DNA of 15,110 nucleotides from Caldilineaceae bacterium (GTDB taxonomy: Bacteria; Chloroflexota; Anaerolineae; Caldilineales; Caldilineaceae), in the NCBI GenBank assembly GCA_026645575.1, contig JAPKMW010000171.1, forward strand, positions 1 through 15,110, written 5' to 3'. Both the position numbers and the translations under genes were made by a program. The notes under the pieces are model-generated. The model was not told where the DNA came from. It ran no database searches and saw only the letters and a program-made list of their open reading frames with translations. This document shows positions 1-6,193 of the stretch, in pieces; position 1 is the first letter of the stretch; every line of letters begins with the position of its first letter.

Positions 1-115
1 TTTCGTGGGTATACCCGCCAAAGACCTCCGGGAGGTGGGTACACGAAGCTGCGGCTAACGCGTATTCTGCCCACGGGTGCCCATCGGGCGCGAAGGTCTT
101 TGGCTAACGCCGAAT
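1..115. other. Foldable intergenic sequence, truncated by window edge
   Basis: No gene is seen here, but the sequence is rich in self-complementarity. TTCGTG (2-7) pairs with CACGAA (42-47), enclosing ACCC (13-16)/GGGT (37-40) and ACCTC (24-28)/GAGGT (32-36), so 2-47 can form one long hairpin. Alternatively GCCAAAGACC (17-26) is an exact reverse complement of GGTCTTTGGC (95-104), a pairing that excludes part of the first hairpin. GCCC/GGGC form a small hairpin near 80-89. The 9-mer GGCTAACGC occurs twice (53-61 and 102-110). It could be a palindromic intergenic repeat like the others in this window, or part of a structured RNA whose 5' end lies outside. No known RNA family was recognised. Confidence 0.4.
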
Positions 116-168
116 GCAGGTTAGTACCTGTGATTTGGTAAGTCAAGCAAAACCCGTACCTTTGCGGT

Positions 169-200
169 GAGAAGTTGTTGTTATCTTACAACGCCTTCTC
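169..200. terminator. Hairpin over the end of the gene remnant
   Basis: GAGAAG (169-174) pairs with CTTCTC (195-200), and GTTGT (177-181) with ACAAC (188-192), leaving a 6-nt loop and one mismatch plus one G-T pair between the stems. It overlaps the last codons and stop of the minus-strand remnant at 186-299. It could therefore be an old terminator for that gene, but no T-run follows on either strand, so the terminator role is a guess. Confidence 0.3.
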
Positions 201-299
201 CATAAGGAAAATCACTTCGTCAGCCCCCAAGTCGTTCTTGAGCTTTGCCTGGATCGGCTTATCACGCACCGTTGTCGCGACATAAAGGACTAGGTGCGA
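186..299 (-). pseudogene. C-terminal gene remnant, 37 codons, unknown family
   Basis: Read on the minus strand, this frame gives a 37-residue protein-like stretch ending in TAA (186-188). It starts SHLVLYVATTVRDK and ends ADEVIFLMEKAL. The frame is closed by a TAA directly upstream (300-302) and has no ATG; the only in-frame start-like codon is a GTG near the middle. The alternating hydrophobic pattern and amphipathic end look like a real protein terminus rather than a chance frame. I infer the tail of a decayed or disrupted gene whose 5' part was lost, replaced by the region in front of the MpsC gene. The family was not recognised. A chance open frame of this size remains possible. Confidence 0.35.
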
Positions 300-339
300 T
301 TAAAGAAATTTTCTCTAATTTAGATATTTTGAACCTTTC

Positions 340-726
340 ATGGAACCTAAAACGCGCGGCATGGTCGAGGCCGAATTCACCAAAGCCTTTATTCAATTTG
401 AACGGGAATACCTGGGGCGCGGACCGCAGGATGTGCGCACGATCTTTCTCAACGACATGGTGCTGGTGCGGCTACAAGGGTTGATGACGCCGGCGGAACA
501 CAAGTTGGCCGAGAGCGACCAGGGGCGTGAACTGCTCAAGGAGATGCGTCGGCGGCTTTTTGAAGGGGCGCGCCCGGCTATCGAAGAGATGGTGCGGGCG
601 CTCATTGATTGTAAAGTCATCTCCCTTCACACCGACATGAGCACCAAGACTGGTGAGCGCATTGTAGTGGTAGTGGTGGATGCCAACCTGGATGAAAAAT
701 ATCCGTTGGGCAAGCGTAAACGATAA
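340..726 (+). CDS. MpsC (DUF2294) family protein
   Basis: The 128-residue protein matches what I know of the DUF2294 family, now called MpsC. It is a small soluble protein associated in some bacteria with the MpsAB membrane-potential/inorganic-carbon system. Visible hallmarks are an N-terminal amphipathic helix (residues 6-25), the strand segment RTIFLNDMVLVRLQGLMTPAE (33-53, Asn38-Asp39), the helix with LAESDQGRELLKEMR (56-70), and a C-terminal strand with HTDMSTKTGERIVVVVVD (97-114). A short basic tail ends KRKR. The length is normal for a single domain. The ATG at 340 has no clear Shine-Dalgarno; a second in-frame ATG lies at 361. No mpsA or mpsB lies next to it, so its partner and role here are unknown. 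Confidence 0.8.
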   Translation: MEPKTRGMVEAEFTKAFIQFEREYLGRGPQDVRTIFLNDMVLVRLQGLMTPAEHKLAESDQGRELLKEMRRRLFEGARPAIEEMVRALIDCKVISLHTDMSTKTGERIVVVVVDANLDEKYPLGKRKR

Positions 727-734
727 GGTGGCTT

Positions 735-769
735 CTGCGCTTAGCCAGTCACGGACTGGCTAAGCGCAG
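735..769. repeat. Perfect 16-bp hairpin between MpsC gene and tsaB
   Basis: CTGCGCTTAGCCAGTC (735-750) and its exact reverse complement (754-769) flank a 3-nt loop, ACG. It begins 8 nt after the MpsC stop. No T-run follows, so it is not a classical terminator, although a 16-bp stem could protect an RNA 3' end. The loop region CAGTCACGGACTG shares the 9-mer AGTCACGGA with the end of the four-way-junction repeat at 12232-12342. Confidence 0.85.
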
Positions 770-804
770 GCTTAGTCGTTACATGATAAGATAGGGAAAC
801 GGAC

Positions 805-1500
805 GTGTTACTCGCACTCGACACGGCAACAACGACGGCGGCGCTAGCTGTTTATGATCTGACAAAGCAGCAACTATTGGCGGAATTGACCTGGGAAGCC
901 CAACGTCGTCAGACGCAGGATCTGCTGGTGACGGCGCAACAACTCCTTGCCCAACTGGATCTGACACCGGCGCAAGTGACGGCCTTAGCTGTTACCACCG
1001 GCCCCGGCAGCTTTACCGGCGTGCGCATCGGCATTAGCACTGTCAAAGGCATTGCCTTGGGGCTGCCAACACGACCACAGATTATCGGCCTGCCGACGCT
1101 CGCCGTCACCGCTGCGCCCTGGTTTTCCCTGCTGGAAGGGTGGCAACCAGCCGGCTCCATCTGCGCCGTGATCCATGCCGGACGGGGACGCTACAACTGG
1201 GTGAATTTTACCGCCGGCCAAGCGCGGTGGCGACCGGCGGTTGCGGATCATCATGTTGGTGGCGTTGCTGAGCTGGCGGCTGCGTTCGCTCAACAGCCGA
1301 CCATGCCCATTTTATGCGTTGGCGAGGTGGATGCCCCACTGGTCGCGGCGCTGCAACCGTTGCCTCATGTTACCGTGATTGATCCCGTTAGCGGTTGGCG
1401 ACGGGCTGGTCATCTGGCGCGGCTGGCGGCTTTACATCTGGCCGCTGGCGCCGATGACCCACTGAGTACACTGGAACCGCTCTATTTACGCGCCCCTTGA
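805..1500 (+). CDS. tsaB: TsaB, t6A tRNA modification protein
   Basis: TsaB is the non-catalytic partner of TsaD in the cytoplasmic complex that installs threonylcarbamoyl-adenosine (t6A) at position 37 of ANN-decoding tRNAs. The 231-residue product has the family N-terminus (MLLALDTATTTAALAVYD, residues 1-18) of the ASKHA fold and the diagnostic motif GPGSFTGVRIG (66-76) followed by TVKGIALGL (79-87). The start is a GTG at 805, chosen because it puts the LALDTA strand at the very N-terminus as in other TsaB proteins; a weak GGGA lies upstream. The stop ends one base before the rimI ATG, so the two are surely co-transcribed and probably translationally coupled. tsaD and tsaE are not in the window. 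Confidence 0.95.
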   Translation: MLLALDTATTTAALAVYDLTKQQLLAELTWEAQRRQTQDLLVTAQQLLAQLDLTPAQVTALAVTTGPGSFTGVRIGISTVKGIALGLPTRPQIIGLPTLAVTAAPWFSLLEGWQPAGSICAVIHAGRGRYNWVNFTAGQARWRPAVADHHVGGVAELAAAFAQQPTMPILCVGEVDAPLVAALQPLPHVTVIDPVSGWRRAGHLARLAALHLAAGADDPLSTLEPLYLRAP

Positions 1501-1501
1501 C

Positions 1502-2092
1502 ATGACAACAGCACCCAAACAGTTCGTTGCTCCCCATGACGGTTATACCTTTGCCTGCGTCCCGATGACGGTGGCGGATCTGCCGCAAGTCGATGCGGTG
1601 GAGGTGCAAGCCTTTCCATCACCACGTTCGGCGACTTTTTACCGGCAAGAAGTGACCCAAAACCAATATGCCCATTACCGGGTGATCCACGCCATTCCTA
1701 CTGCTGGCGAGGGGGAGACGCTGGTGGTCGCTTACGGCGGTTATTGGCTGATGGGTGACGACGCCCATATTATTGTCATTGCGGTTCATCCCGGCTGGCG
1801 CAAGCGCGGGCTGGCGGAATGGCTCATGTTGGAGTTAGCGGCGCTGGCATGGAGCCAAGGCGCGACAGTGGTGACGTTGGAGATGCGGGCGAGTAACAAG
1901 GCGGCTGGTGCGCTCTATCGCAAATTGGGTTTCGAAGCGGTCGGGCGGCGTAAAGGCTATTACCGGGATACCAACGAAGATGCGCTTTTGTTCTCCTTAG
2001 AAGGGTTACAAGCGGTTACAACCCAAAACCGGTTGGCTGTGCGCCTTACCCAACTGCGTAGTCAGTGGAAACCCTACGACGCTGTAAAATAA
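1502..2092 (+). CDS. rimI: RimI-type N-acetyltransferase (GNAT)
   Basis: This is a GNAT-fold acetyltransferase. RimI proteins transfer acetyl from acetyl-CoA to protein N-termini, classically ribosomal protein bS18. Of 196 residues, the central part carries the acetyl-CoA binding motif VHPGWRKRGLAEWLM (95-109, the R-x-x-G-x-A pyrophosphate loop), then LEMRASNKAAGALYRKLGF (126-144) and GRRKGYY (148-154), all typical of RimI. The C-terminus runs about 25 residues beyond the usual end (AVTTQNRLAVRLTQ and onward), without recognisable features. It starts one base after tsaB ends, an arrangement common in many phyla. The substrate here is inferred from family and neighbour only. Confidence 0.9.
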   Translation: MTTAPKQFVAPHDGYTFACVPMTVADLPQVDAVEVQAFPSPRSATFYRQEVTQNQYAHYRVIHAIPTAGEGETLVVAYGGYWLMGDDAHIIVIAVHPGWRKRGLAEWLMLELAALAWSQGATVVTLEMRASNKAAGALYRKLGFEAVGRRKGYYRDTNEDALLFSLEGLQAVTTQNRLAVRLTQLRSQWKPYDAVK

Positions 2093-2102
2093 GTGACGCT
2101 CA

Positions 2103-2158
2103 GTAGTAAAGACTTTAGTCTTTCTCCAAGCCGAGGAAAAGACTAAAGTCTTTACTAC
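2103..2158. repeat. 21-bp perfect inverted repeat, AAGACTAAAGTCTT family, copy 1
   Basis: Arms 2103-2123 and 2138-2158 are perfect reverse complements (GTAGTAAAGACTTTAG... and the reverse), with a 14-nt loop CTCCAAGCCGAGGA. It fills the gap between the convergent rimI and sortase genes, where it could serve as a bidirectional terminator. The right arm supplies the sortase TAG stop (2155-2157). Its last 44 nt (2115-2158) recur with one change at 11770-11813, so this is a dispersed repeat and not just a local hairpin. Confidence 0.9.
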
Positions 2159-2781
2159 CCCTTGGCGTGAGCGACGACGATGATGCGGTGCGTATTGTCA
2201 TCGCGTGGCCAGCAACTGACCAAGGTCAGCCGGTCGTCGGCAAAAGAGCCGATCCAGGTGGCGTTCTCTTTGCGCTGTTCCAGGGTGGCATATTTCTCCG
2301 GCACAATCATCACCTTGTCTACCTGGTAGACAAAGGCTTGGCTACCGGACCAAACTGTGACTTCGTCGCCGCGTTTAAGCTGATCCAGTTCACGAAAGAC
2401 TGAGCCAAGAATATTGTTATGGCCACTCATGACAATATTGCCGCCCTCGCCCAGGAGCGCACTGTTTTTGTGCCAGCCGGCCGCATATTCCGCCACATCC
2501 CATTCGCTGAAAATCTGTCCATCCTGTTGCTGCTTTGTACTCCAGCCCAGTTCAACCACGGGAATATCAAGTTGGATTGCCGGCAAAACCAGGCGATCGG
2601 GCATGGCCTTTGCCACCGGTGGGCGGGCTAGTTGCGGTGCGCTGACCGGTGGCGCCGGTTCTGCAGCTTGCGCCAACGCTGTGTTGCCGGTGGTGGCGCC
2701 GCTGCAACCGCTAAGCAAGATAATTCCGCTTAGCATACACAGTATTAAAAACTGAAAAAGGGGTGTGCGCTGTTTTCCCAT
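2155..2781 (-). CDS. Sortase family transpeptidase, lipid-anchored
   Basis: The 208-residue product is a sortase-fold enzyme; sortases cleave a sorting signal and join proteins to cell-surface acceptors. The catalytic triad is visible: His121 in IVMSGHNN (117-123), Cys190 in LTLVSCWP (185-192), and Arg199 in HRIIVVA (198-204). The layout resembles class D/E sortases. The N-terminus is unusual: basic MGKQR, a hydrophobic stretch, then LLSGC with Cys26 as a lipobox, so it is probably a lipoprotein rather than held by a transmembrane helix. Residues 27-60 are an Ala/Pro-rich linker. A good sigma-70 promoter sits at 2834-2861. No sorting-signal protein is encoded in the window. The stop codon lies inside the 2103-2158 repeat. 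Confidence 0.9.
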   Translation of the reverse strand: MGKQRTPLFQFLILCMLSGIILLSGCSGATTGNTALAQAAEPAPPVSAPQLARPPVAKAMPDRLVLPAIQLDIPVVELGWSTKQQQDGQIFSEWDVAEYAAGWHKNSALLGEGGNIVMSGHNNILGSVFRELDQLKRGDEVTVWSGSQAFVYQVDKVMIVPEKYATLEQRKENATWIGSFADDRLTLVSCWPRDDNTHRIIVVAHAKG

Positions 2782-2833
2782 AAGCGTTACAACAATTCCT
2801 ATATTGCGGTCAGAGCATGATCAATTTGCTATT

Positions 2834-2861
2834 ATTGTACTAGCTATTTAGGGTCTGTCAA
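2834..2861 (-). promoter_or_regulatory. Sigma-70-like promoter for the sortase gene
   Basis: On the minus strand a perfect -35 box TTGACA (complement of 2856-2861) is followed after 16 bp by TACAAT (complement of 2834-2839). Initiation would fall near 2827, giving a leader of about 45 nt before the ATG at 2781. This separates sortase transcription from the LysM gene, whose stop is at 2914. Confidence 0.65.
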
Positions 2862-2913
2862 CTTGGACGGAATTGCTGTTGCTAAACTTACGATCCGCCC
2901 CAACCAGGCACAG

Positions 2914-3948
2914 TTACGGTTGGGCAGGTGCGAGACGACGACCTTGGGCAATAGCGGTAATGCGCGCCAAGGGGCCGCCAAAGGGGGTGAGAATGGCGGT
3001 AAAGGTGGTTTCGCCGCCACGTGGTACAACATTATGATCAGGGTCAATTTTACGCATAGCCACCACCCGATTCAACGCATCATAGCCAGTCAAGACCACC
3101 TGAACACCCACGGCTTCCTCTGGTCCACTGTTTAAGATTGTCCCTTGCACCGTATAAGAAGCGTAGCGCTCGTGATCGCTTTCACCCAGGGTGACTTGCA
3201 GATCGCGGTAGTAGCTGCCGACATAGGCCGGCACGGCGCGTACCACAATAACCTGATAGCTGGCAAAGCGAGGAACCGGCGGCTCGAACAGAATGGCAAA
3301 GGGCGCCCGTTGTTCCGGGTCAACCAGATCAACCGCCACAAAGCTAACTTGGCGCCCAAGCTCCTTCTGCTGCTCATCTAATAATACTACCGCCACTTCT
3401 ACCTGTTCGAGCGCCACCGTGCTGCTGTTGTAAACTTCTCCCAACACCCATAAATTGCCGATGGTGGTATTGTTTAGGTAGATATTTTCGATGGCAAGGG
3501 GCAAGGGGGTTGGGGTTGGCGTTGCCGCGGCGGCGGCTGTATTCTCTTCAGGCCGCGGAATAATCAATTGTTGACCGATCTGCAGGGTGCGCGGGTCGAG
3601 AATGCCATTGGCGTCCTGTAATTCGCTGACGCTCAGGTCATATTGGGTGGCAATGGTCAATAAACTTTCTCCACCGCGCACGGTATGAACAATCGGCGTT
3701 GGTGTGACGGTTGGCGTTAGGGTCGGCGCTGGCGTATAGGGCGCCGGCGTGGGGGTGGCGTCGGGGGCATTGGCGGCTAATGTAATGCTAATGGTCGGCG
3801 TGGGGAGGGCCGTTGGTGTTGGCGTTAGGGTAATGACTTGACCACAACCAAACGTAAGCAACCCGAAGAGGCCAACCAACAGGAGCTTGGCGGCGCTACC
3901 GAACATTGTGCGAAGTGAAGAGAACGATGATATTCTTGGAAAAAGCAT
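2914..3948 (-). CDS. LysM-domain surface lipoprotein with Thr-Pro linkers
   Basis: The 344-residue secreted protein probably binds peptidoglycan. An N-terminal hydrophobic segment (about 18-33) is followed by FGC with Cys35, a plausible but imperfect lipobox. Two Thr-Pro-rich linkers follow (about 40-86 and 140-150), typical of extracellular Chloroflexota proteins. Between them lies one LysM domain (88-131: HTVRGGESLLTIATQYDLSV to IGQQLIIP). The rest (about 155-340) appears to be two beta-rich repeats, IYLNNTTIGNLWVLGEVYN and YASYTVQGTILNSG, resembling FxLYD-type domains; that call is weaker. An in-frame ATG at codon 15 is an alternative start. No Shine-Dalgarno is visible for either start. 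Confidence 0.85.
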   Translation of the reverse strand: MLFPRISSFSSLRTMFGSAAKLLLVGLFGLLTFGCGQVITLTPTPTALPTPTISITLAANAPDATPTPAPYTPAPTLTPTVTPTPIVHTVRGGESLLTIATQYDLSVSELQDANGILDPRTLQIGQQLIIPRPEENTAAAAATPTPTPLPLAIENIYLNNTTIGNLWVLGEVYNSSTVALEQVEVAVVLLDEQQKELGRQVSFVAVDLVDPEQRAPFAILFEPPVPRFASYQVIVVRAVPAYVGSYYRDLQVTLGESDHERYASYTVQGTILNSGPEEAVGVQVVLTGYDALNRVVAMRKIDPDHNVVPRGGETTFTAILTPFGGPLARITAIAQGRRLAPAQP

Positions 3949-4225
3949 AACAGCTTCAGTATACTAGCGGTTGAACCAATTCGTGCCAAACAGTTTTCTT
4001 ACAATTTTAATCCAAACTACGACCATTACGCCACATTTCCCTTACGTATGATAAACGTATGGAAAGCAGGTTTTCGATACGCTGAGAAATTGTTTATAAA
4101 GCGCAACAACAGCCGGTCAGGGGGACGGTCGGTCAATCACTGTTTTACTGACTTGCTGTCCCACTATCTTACTATACGGGTGAATAACACTTTGTGGTAC
4201 ACAGATGTAAAAAGGGGTAGAGACG
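3949..4225. other. Divergent intergenic region, LysM gene / phosphodiesterase gene
   Basis: This 277-bp spacer separates two divergently read genes and should hold promoters for both. On the minus strand TATACT (complement of about 3958-3963) lies only 6-7 nt from the LysM ATG, hinting at a leaderless start. On the plus strand TTCGAT (4073-4078), 16 bp, TATAAA (4095-4100) is a weak promoter candidate. ACGTATG is repeated directly (4044-4050 and 4055-4061), a possible protein-binding site. GGGAC (4122-4126) and GTCCC (4158-4162), with GTCA/TGAC inside, could fold in the leader. It is AT-richer than its surroundings. No convincing small gene is seen. Confidence 0.35.
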
Positions 4226-4723
4226 ATGACAAAAATTGCCATTTTTTCCGACAGCCATGATCAAATTCAGAATCTGGAAAGCGCATTACAAGCCGCACAG
4301 ACCGCCGGCGCCGAGGCGCTCCTTCACTGCGGCGACCTCTGTGCGCCCTTTATGCTGGCGCGCATGGCCCAAAAATTTAGCGGCCCGATCCATGTAGTTT
4401 TTGGTAACAACGATGGCGACGGTCGCCTGCTCCAGACTATCGCCGCCCAATATCCGCATGTTAAACTCTACGGCATCTATGCCGAGGTATCGATTGCCAA
4501 CCGCACCCTCGCCTTAATCCACTACCCGGAACCAGCGCTGCGTATCGCCCAGTCCGGCCAACTGGATCTCGTCTGCTACGGCCACAACCACCAGAAAAAG
4601 CATGAACAGATCGGCCGCTGCCACCTTGTCAACCCTGGTGAGTTGCTCGGCATGTACGGCCCGCCGACCTGGGGGCTGTATGACACGGTGAGTCATCTGT
4701 ATGGGGAGCAGACGCTTGGATGA
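4226..4723 (+). CDS. YfcE/MJ0936-type metallophosphoesterase
   Basis: This is a small calcineurin-like phosphodiesterase, likely a soluble dimetal enzyme acting on phosphodiesters; the natural substrate of this subfamily is not known. In 165 residues all five metal-binding motifs are present: DSH (9-11), GD (36-37, in LLHCGDLCAP), GNND (60-63), His99 in ALIHYP, and GHNH (119-122). The length is normal for the YfcE group. AAGGGG ends about 8 nt before the ATG, supporting the start. It converges on the aminotransferase gene, and the palindrome at 4728-4798 lies between the two stops. Confidence 0.92.
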   Translation: MTKIAIFSDSHDQIQNLESALQAAQTAGAEALLHCGDLCAPFMLARMAQKFSGPIHVVFGNNDGDGRLLQTIAAQYPHVKLYGIYAEVSIANRTLALIHYPEPALRIAQSGQLDLVCYGHNHQKKHEQIGRCHLVNPGELLGMYGPPTWGLYDTVSHLYGEQTLG

Positions 4724-4727
4724 TAGG

Positions 4728-4798
4728 AATTACGAATTACGAGTTACGAGTTACGATCTGACATGTACCCCGTAATTCGTAACTCGTAATTCGTAATT
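4728..4798. repeat. 28-bp inverted repeat of ATTACGA/GTTACGA words
   Basis: Arms 4728-4755 and 4771-4798 match at 27 of 28 positions around a 15-nt loop (ATCTGACATGTACCC). Each arm is four tandem 7-mers of the form AATTACG or AGTTACG. The repeat fills the whole gap between the convergent stops at 4723 and 4799, touching the aminotransferase TAA. It could terminate both transcripts. Confidence 0.92.
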
Positions 4799-6040
4799 TT
4801 ACACGCGTTCCAACACCCGCAAACAACGATCAATCTCCTCCGCCGTGTTGTAGTGGGCGAGGCCAAGGCGAAGGAGGCCACCGCTCTGTTCGACGCCGAG
4901 GCGTTCACTGATGGCGAGGGCGTAGAAGTTGCCTTCCCAGGCAAAGATGTTTTGCGCAGCCAGGGCGGCGGCGAGTTGGTGAGGCGTGGCGCCTTCTTTG
5001 CGGATCGAGACGGTAGCGACCCGTTTGTGGAGTTCATCACGGTTGGTGATGCCGTAGATGCGGACGCCGGGGATGGCCTGTAAGCCGCGGATGAGCTTTT
5101 CGGCCAGTTGTTGCTCGTAGGGTTCGATCACCTCCCAGGCGGCGCGCAGCTTTTCGCGACGGGTGGCGTTGGCTGGTGCATTGCTATAGCGCACACCGAG
5201 ATCGGCCAGGTAATCAATCGCGGCGCCTGTGCCGGCCAACCCTTCATGGTTTTTGGTGCCGGTCTCCCACTTGCCGGGTAATGCTTCGCCAGCCGGTCGC
5301 ACGCGATAGGCGCGCAGCCGTTGGAGATGCTCGCGCTTACCGTAGAGGATGCCGACATGGGGGCCGAAGAATTTATAGGCGCTACAGGCAAGGAAATCAC
5401 CGCCGAGCGCCTTCACGTCGATGAAACCGTGGGGCGCGTATTGGACGGCGTCGATAAAGCTGTAGGCGCCCACCGCTTTCGCCCAACCAATGATCGTCTT
5501 CACATCGTTGATTGTCCCCATGGCATTGCTGGCATAGCCGACCGCAACGAGCTTGGTGCGCGGGGTGATAAGCGCTTGCAGATGCTCCATATCGAGCGTA
5601 CAACTTTCCGTGTCAACATCGGCCCAGCGTACCTCGGCGCCCGTGTCTTCGGCCAGCCGCAACCAGGGTGACACATTGGCATCATGATCGAGCCGAGTGA
5701 CCACCACTTCGTCCCCCCGTTTCAATTCGTGAACCAGTGTGCGGCTGAGAGCAAAGGCCAGCGAGGTCATATTGTTGCCAAAGACAATCTCATCCGTATC
5801 AGCGCCCAGTAGATCAGCGGCGGCCTGACGGGCATCGTCGATAATGGCATCACTGCGGTTGCTGGTGGCAAAGCCGCCATGCGTATTGGCATTGCTCCGC
5901 ACAAAGTAATCGGTGATGGCGCTGATCACCCGTTGCGGCACTTGGGTCCCGCCCGGATTATCAAAAAAGATACCGGGCCGACCATCAAATAACTCTTGCA
6001 GCGCCGGGAATTGCTGGCGTATGGCGTGGACATCGAGCAT
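4799..6040 (-). CDS. Cysteine desulfurase-like class V aminotransferase
   Basis: This is a PLP-dependent fold-type I enzyme of 413 residues, closest to the VC1184-type cysteine desulfurase-like group (a family I know as TIGR01976). Visible features: the N-terminal substrate segment FFDNPGGTQVP (25-35), His119 in RLDHDAN that would stack on PLP, SNAMGT (171-176), the PLP aspartate in FIDAVQYAPH (195-204, Asp197 and Gln200), and the Schiff-base lysine Lys223 in SAYKFFGPHVG (220-230). I do not see a flexible loop with a catalytic cysteine as in NifS/IscS, so sulfur transfer is uncertain. GGAG lies 7 nt before the ATG. sppA is upstream on the same strand, separated by the 6067-6193 repeat; no Fe-S assembly genes are nearby. 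Confidence 0.9.
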   Translation of the reverse strand: MLDVHAIRQQFPALQELFDGRPGIFFDNPGGTQVPQRVISAITDYFVRSNANTHGGFATSNRSDAIIDDARQAAADLLGADTDEIVFGNNMTSLAFALSRTLVHELKRGDEVVVTRLDHDANVSPWLRLAEDTGAEVRWADVDTESCTLDMEHLQALITPRTKLVAVGYASNAMGTINDVKTIIGWAKAVGAYSFIDAVQYAPHGFIDVKALGGDFLACSAYKFFGPHVGILYGKREHLQRLRAYRVRPAGEALPGKWETGTKNHEGLAGTGAAIDYLADLGVRYSNAPANATRREKLRAAWEVIEPYEQQLAEKLIRGLQAIPGVRIYGITNRDELHKRVATVSIRKEGATPHQLAAALAAQNIFAWEGNFYALAISERLGVEQSGGLLRLGLAHYNTAEEIDRCLRVLERV

Positions 6041-6066
6041 GAGTGTACTCCGTTCTGTGTATGATC

Positions 6067-6193
6067 AGGTAGACAGGGAAACAGGGAAACAGGTAGACAG
6101 GGAAACAGGTAGACAGGTAGACAGGTAGGCAGGTAGACAGGTAGGCAGGTAGATACATCCTATTTCCCTGTTTCCCTGTCTACCTGTCTACCT
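6067..6193. repeat. Tandem CAGGTAGA/CAGGGAAA array closing into an inverted repeat
   Basis: From 6067 to 6152 the strand is an uninterrupted run of 7-8-mers: CAGGTAGA, CAGGGAAA and CAGGTAGG. From 6163 to 6193 the complement of the first units appears (TTTCCCTGTTTCCC then TGTCTACC repeats). The left arm AGGTAGACAGGGAAACAGGG, starting at 6068, therefore pairs with the right arm, leaving the extra tandem units in a large loop. It lies between sppA and the downstream aminotransferase. The sppA stop TAG (complement of 6188-6190) is inside the right arm. Confidence 0.88.

Noticed and set aside
53..110. Possible integron attC site, suggested by the two GGCTAACGC copies
   Set aside because: The copies are direct rather than inverted and do not match the RYYYAAC/GTTRRRY core pair. 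No integrase or gene cassette is seen.
245..484. 79-codon plus-strand open frame overlapping the start of the MpsC gene
   Set aside because: It overlaps a recognised family in another frame, lacks a ribosome site, and has no protein-like character.
2863..3135. 90-codon plus-strand open frame opposite the LysM gene end
   Set aside because: It is antisense to a well-supported coding sequence and has no independent signals.
4048..4260. 70-codon open frame ahead of the phosphodiesterase
   Set aside because: It overlaps the phosphodiesterase start in a different frame, has low-complexity basic content, and has no recognisable motif.
6067..6160. Possible CRISPR array
   Set aside because: The units are 7-8 bp and contiguous, without spacers. 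It is a simple tandem array, and no cas genes are present.
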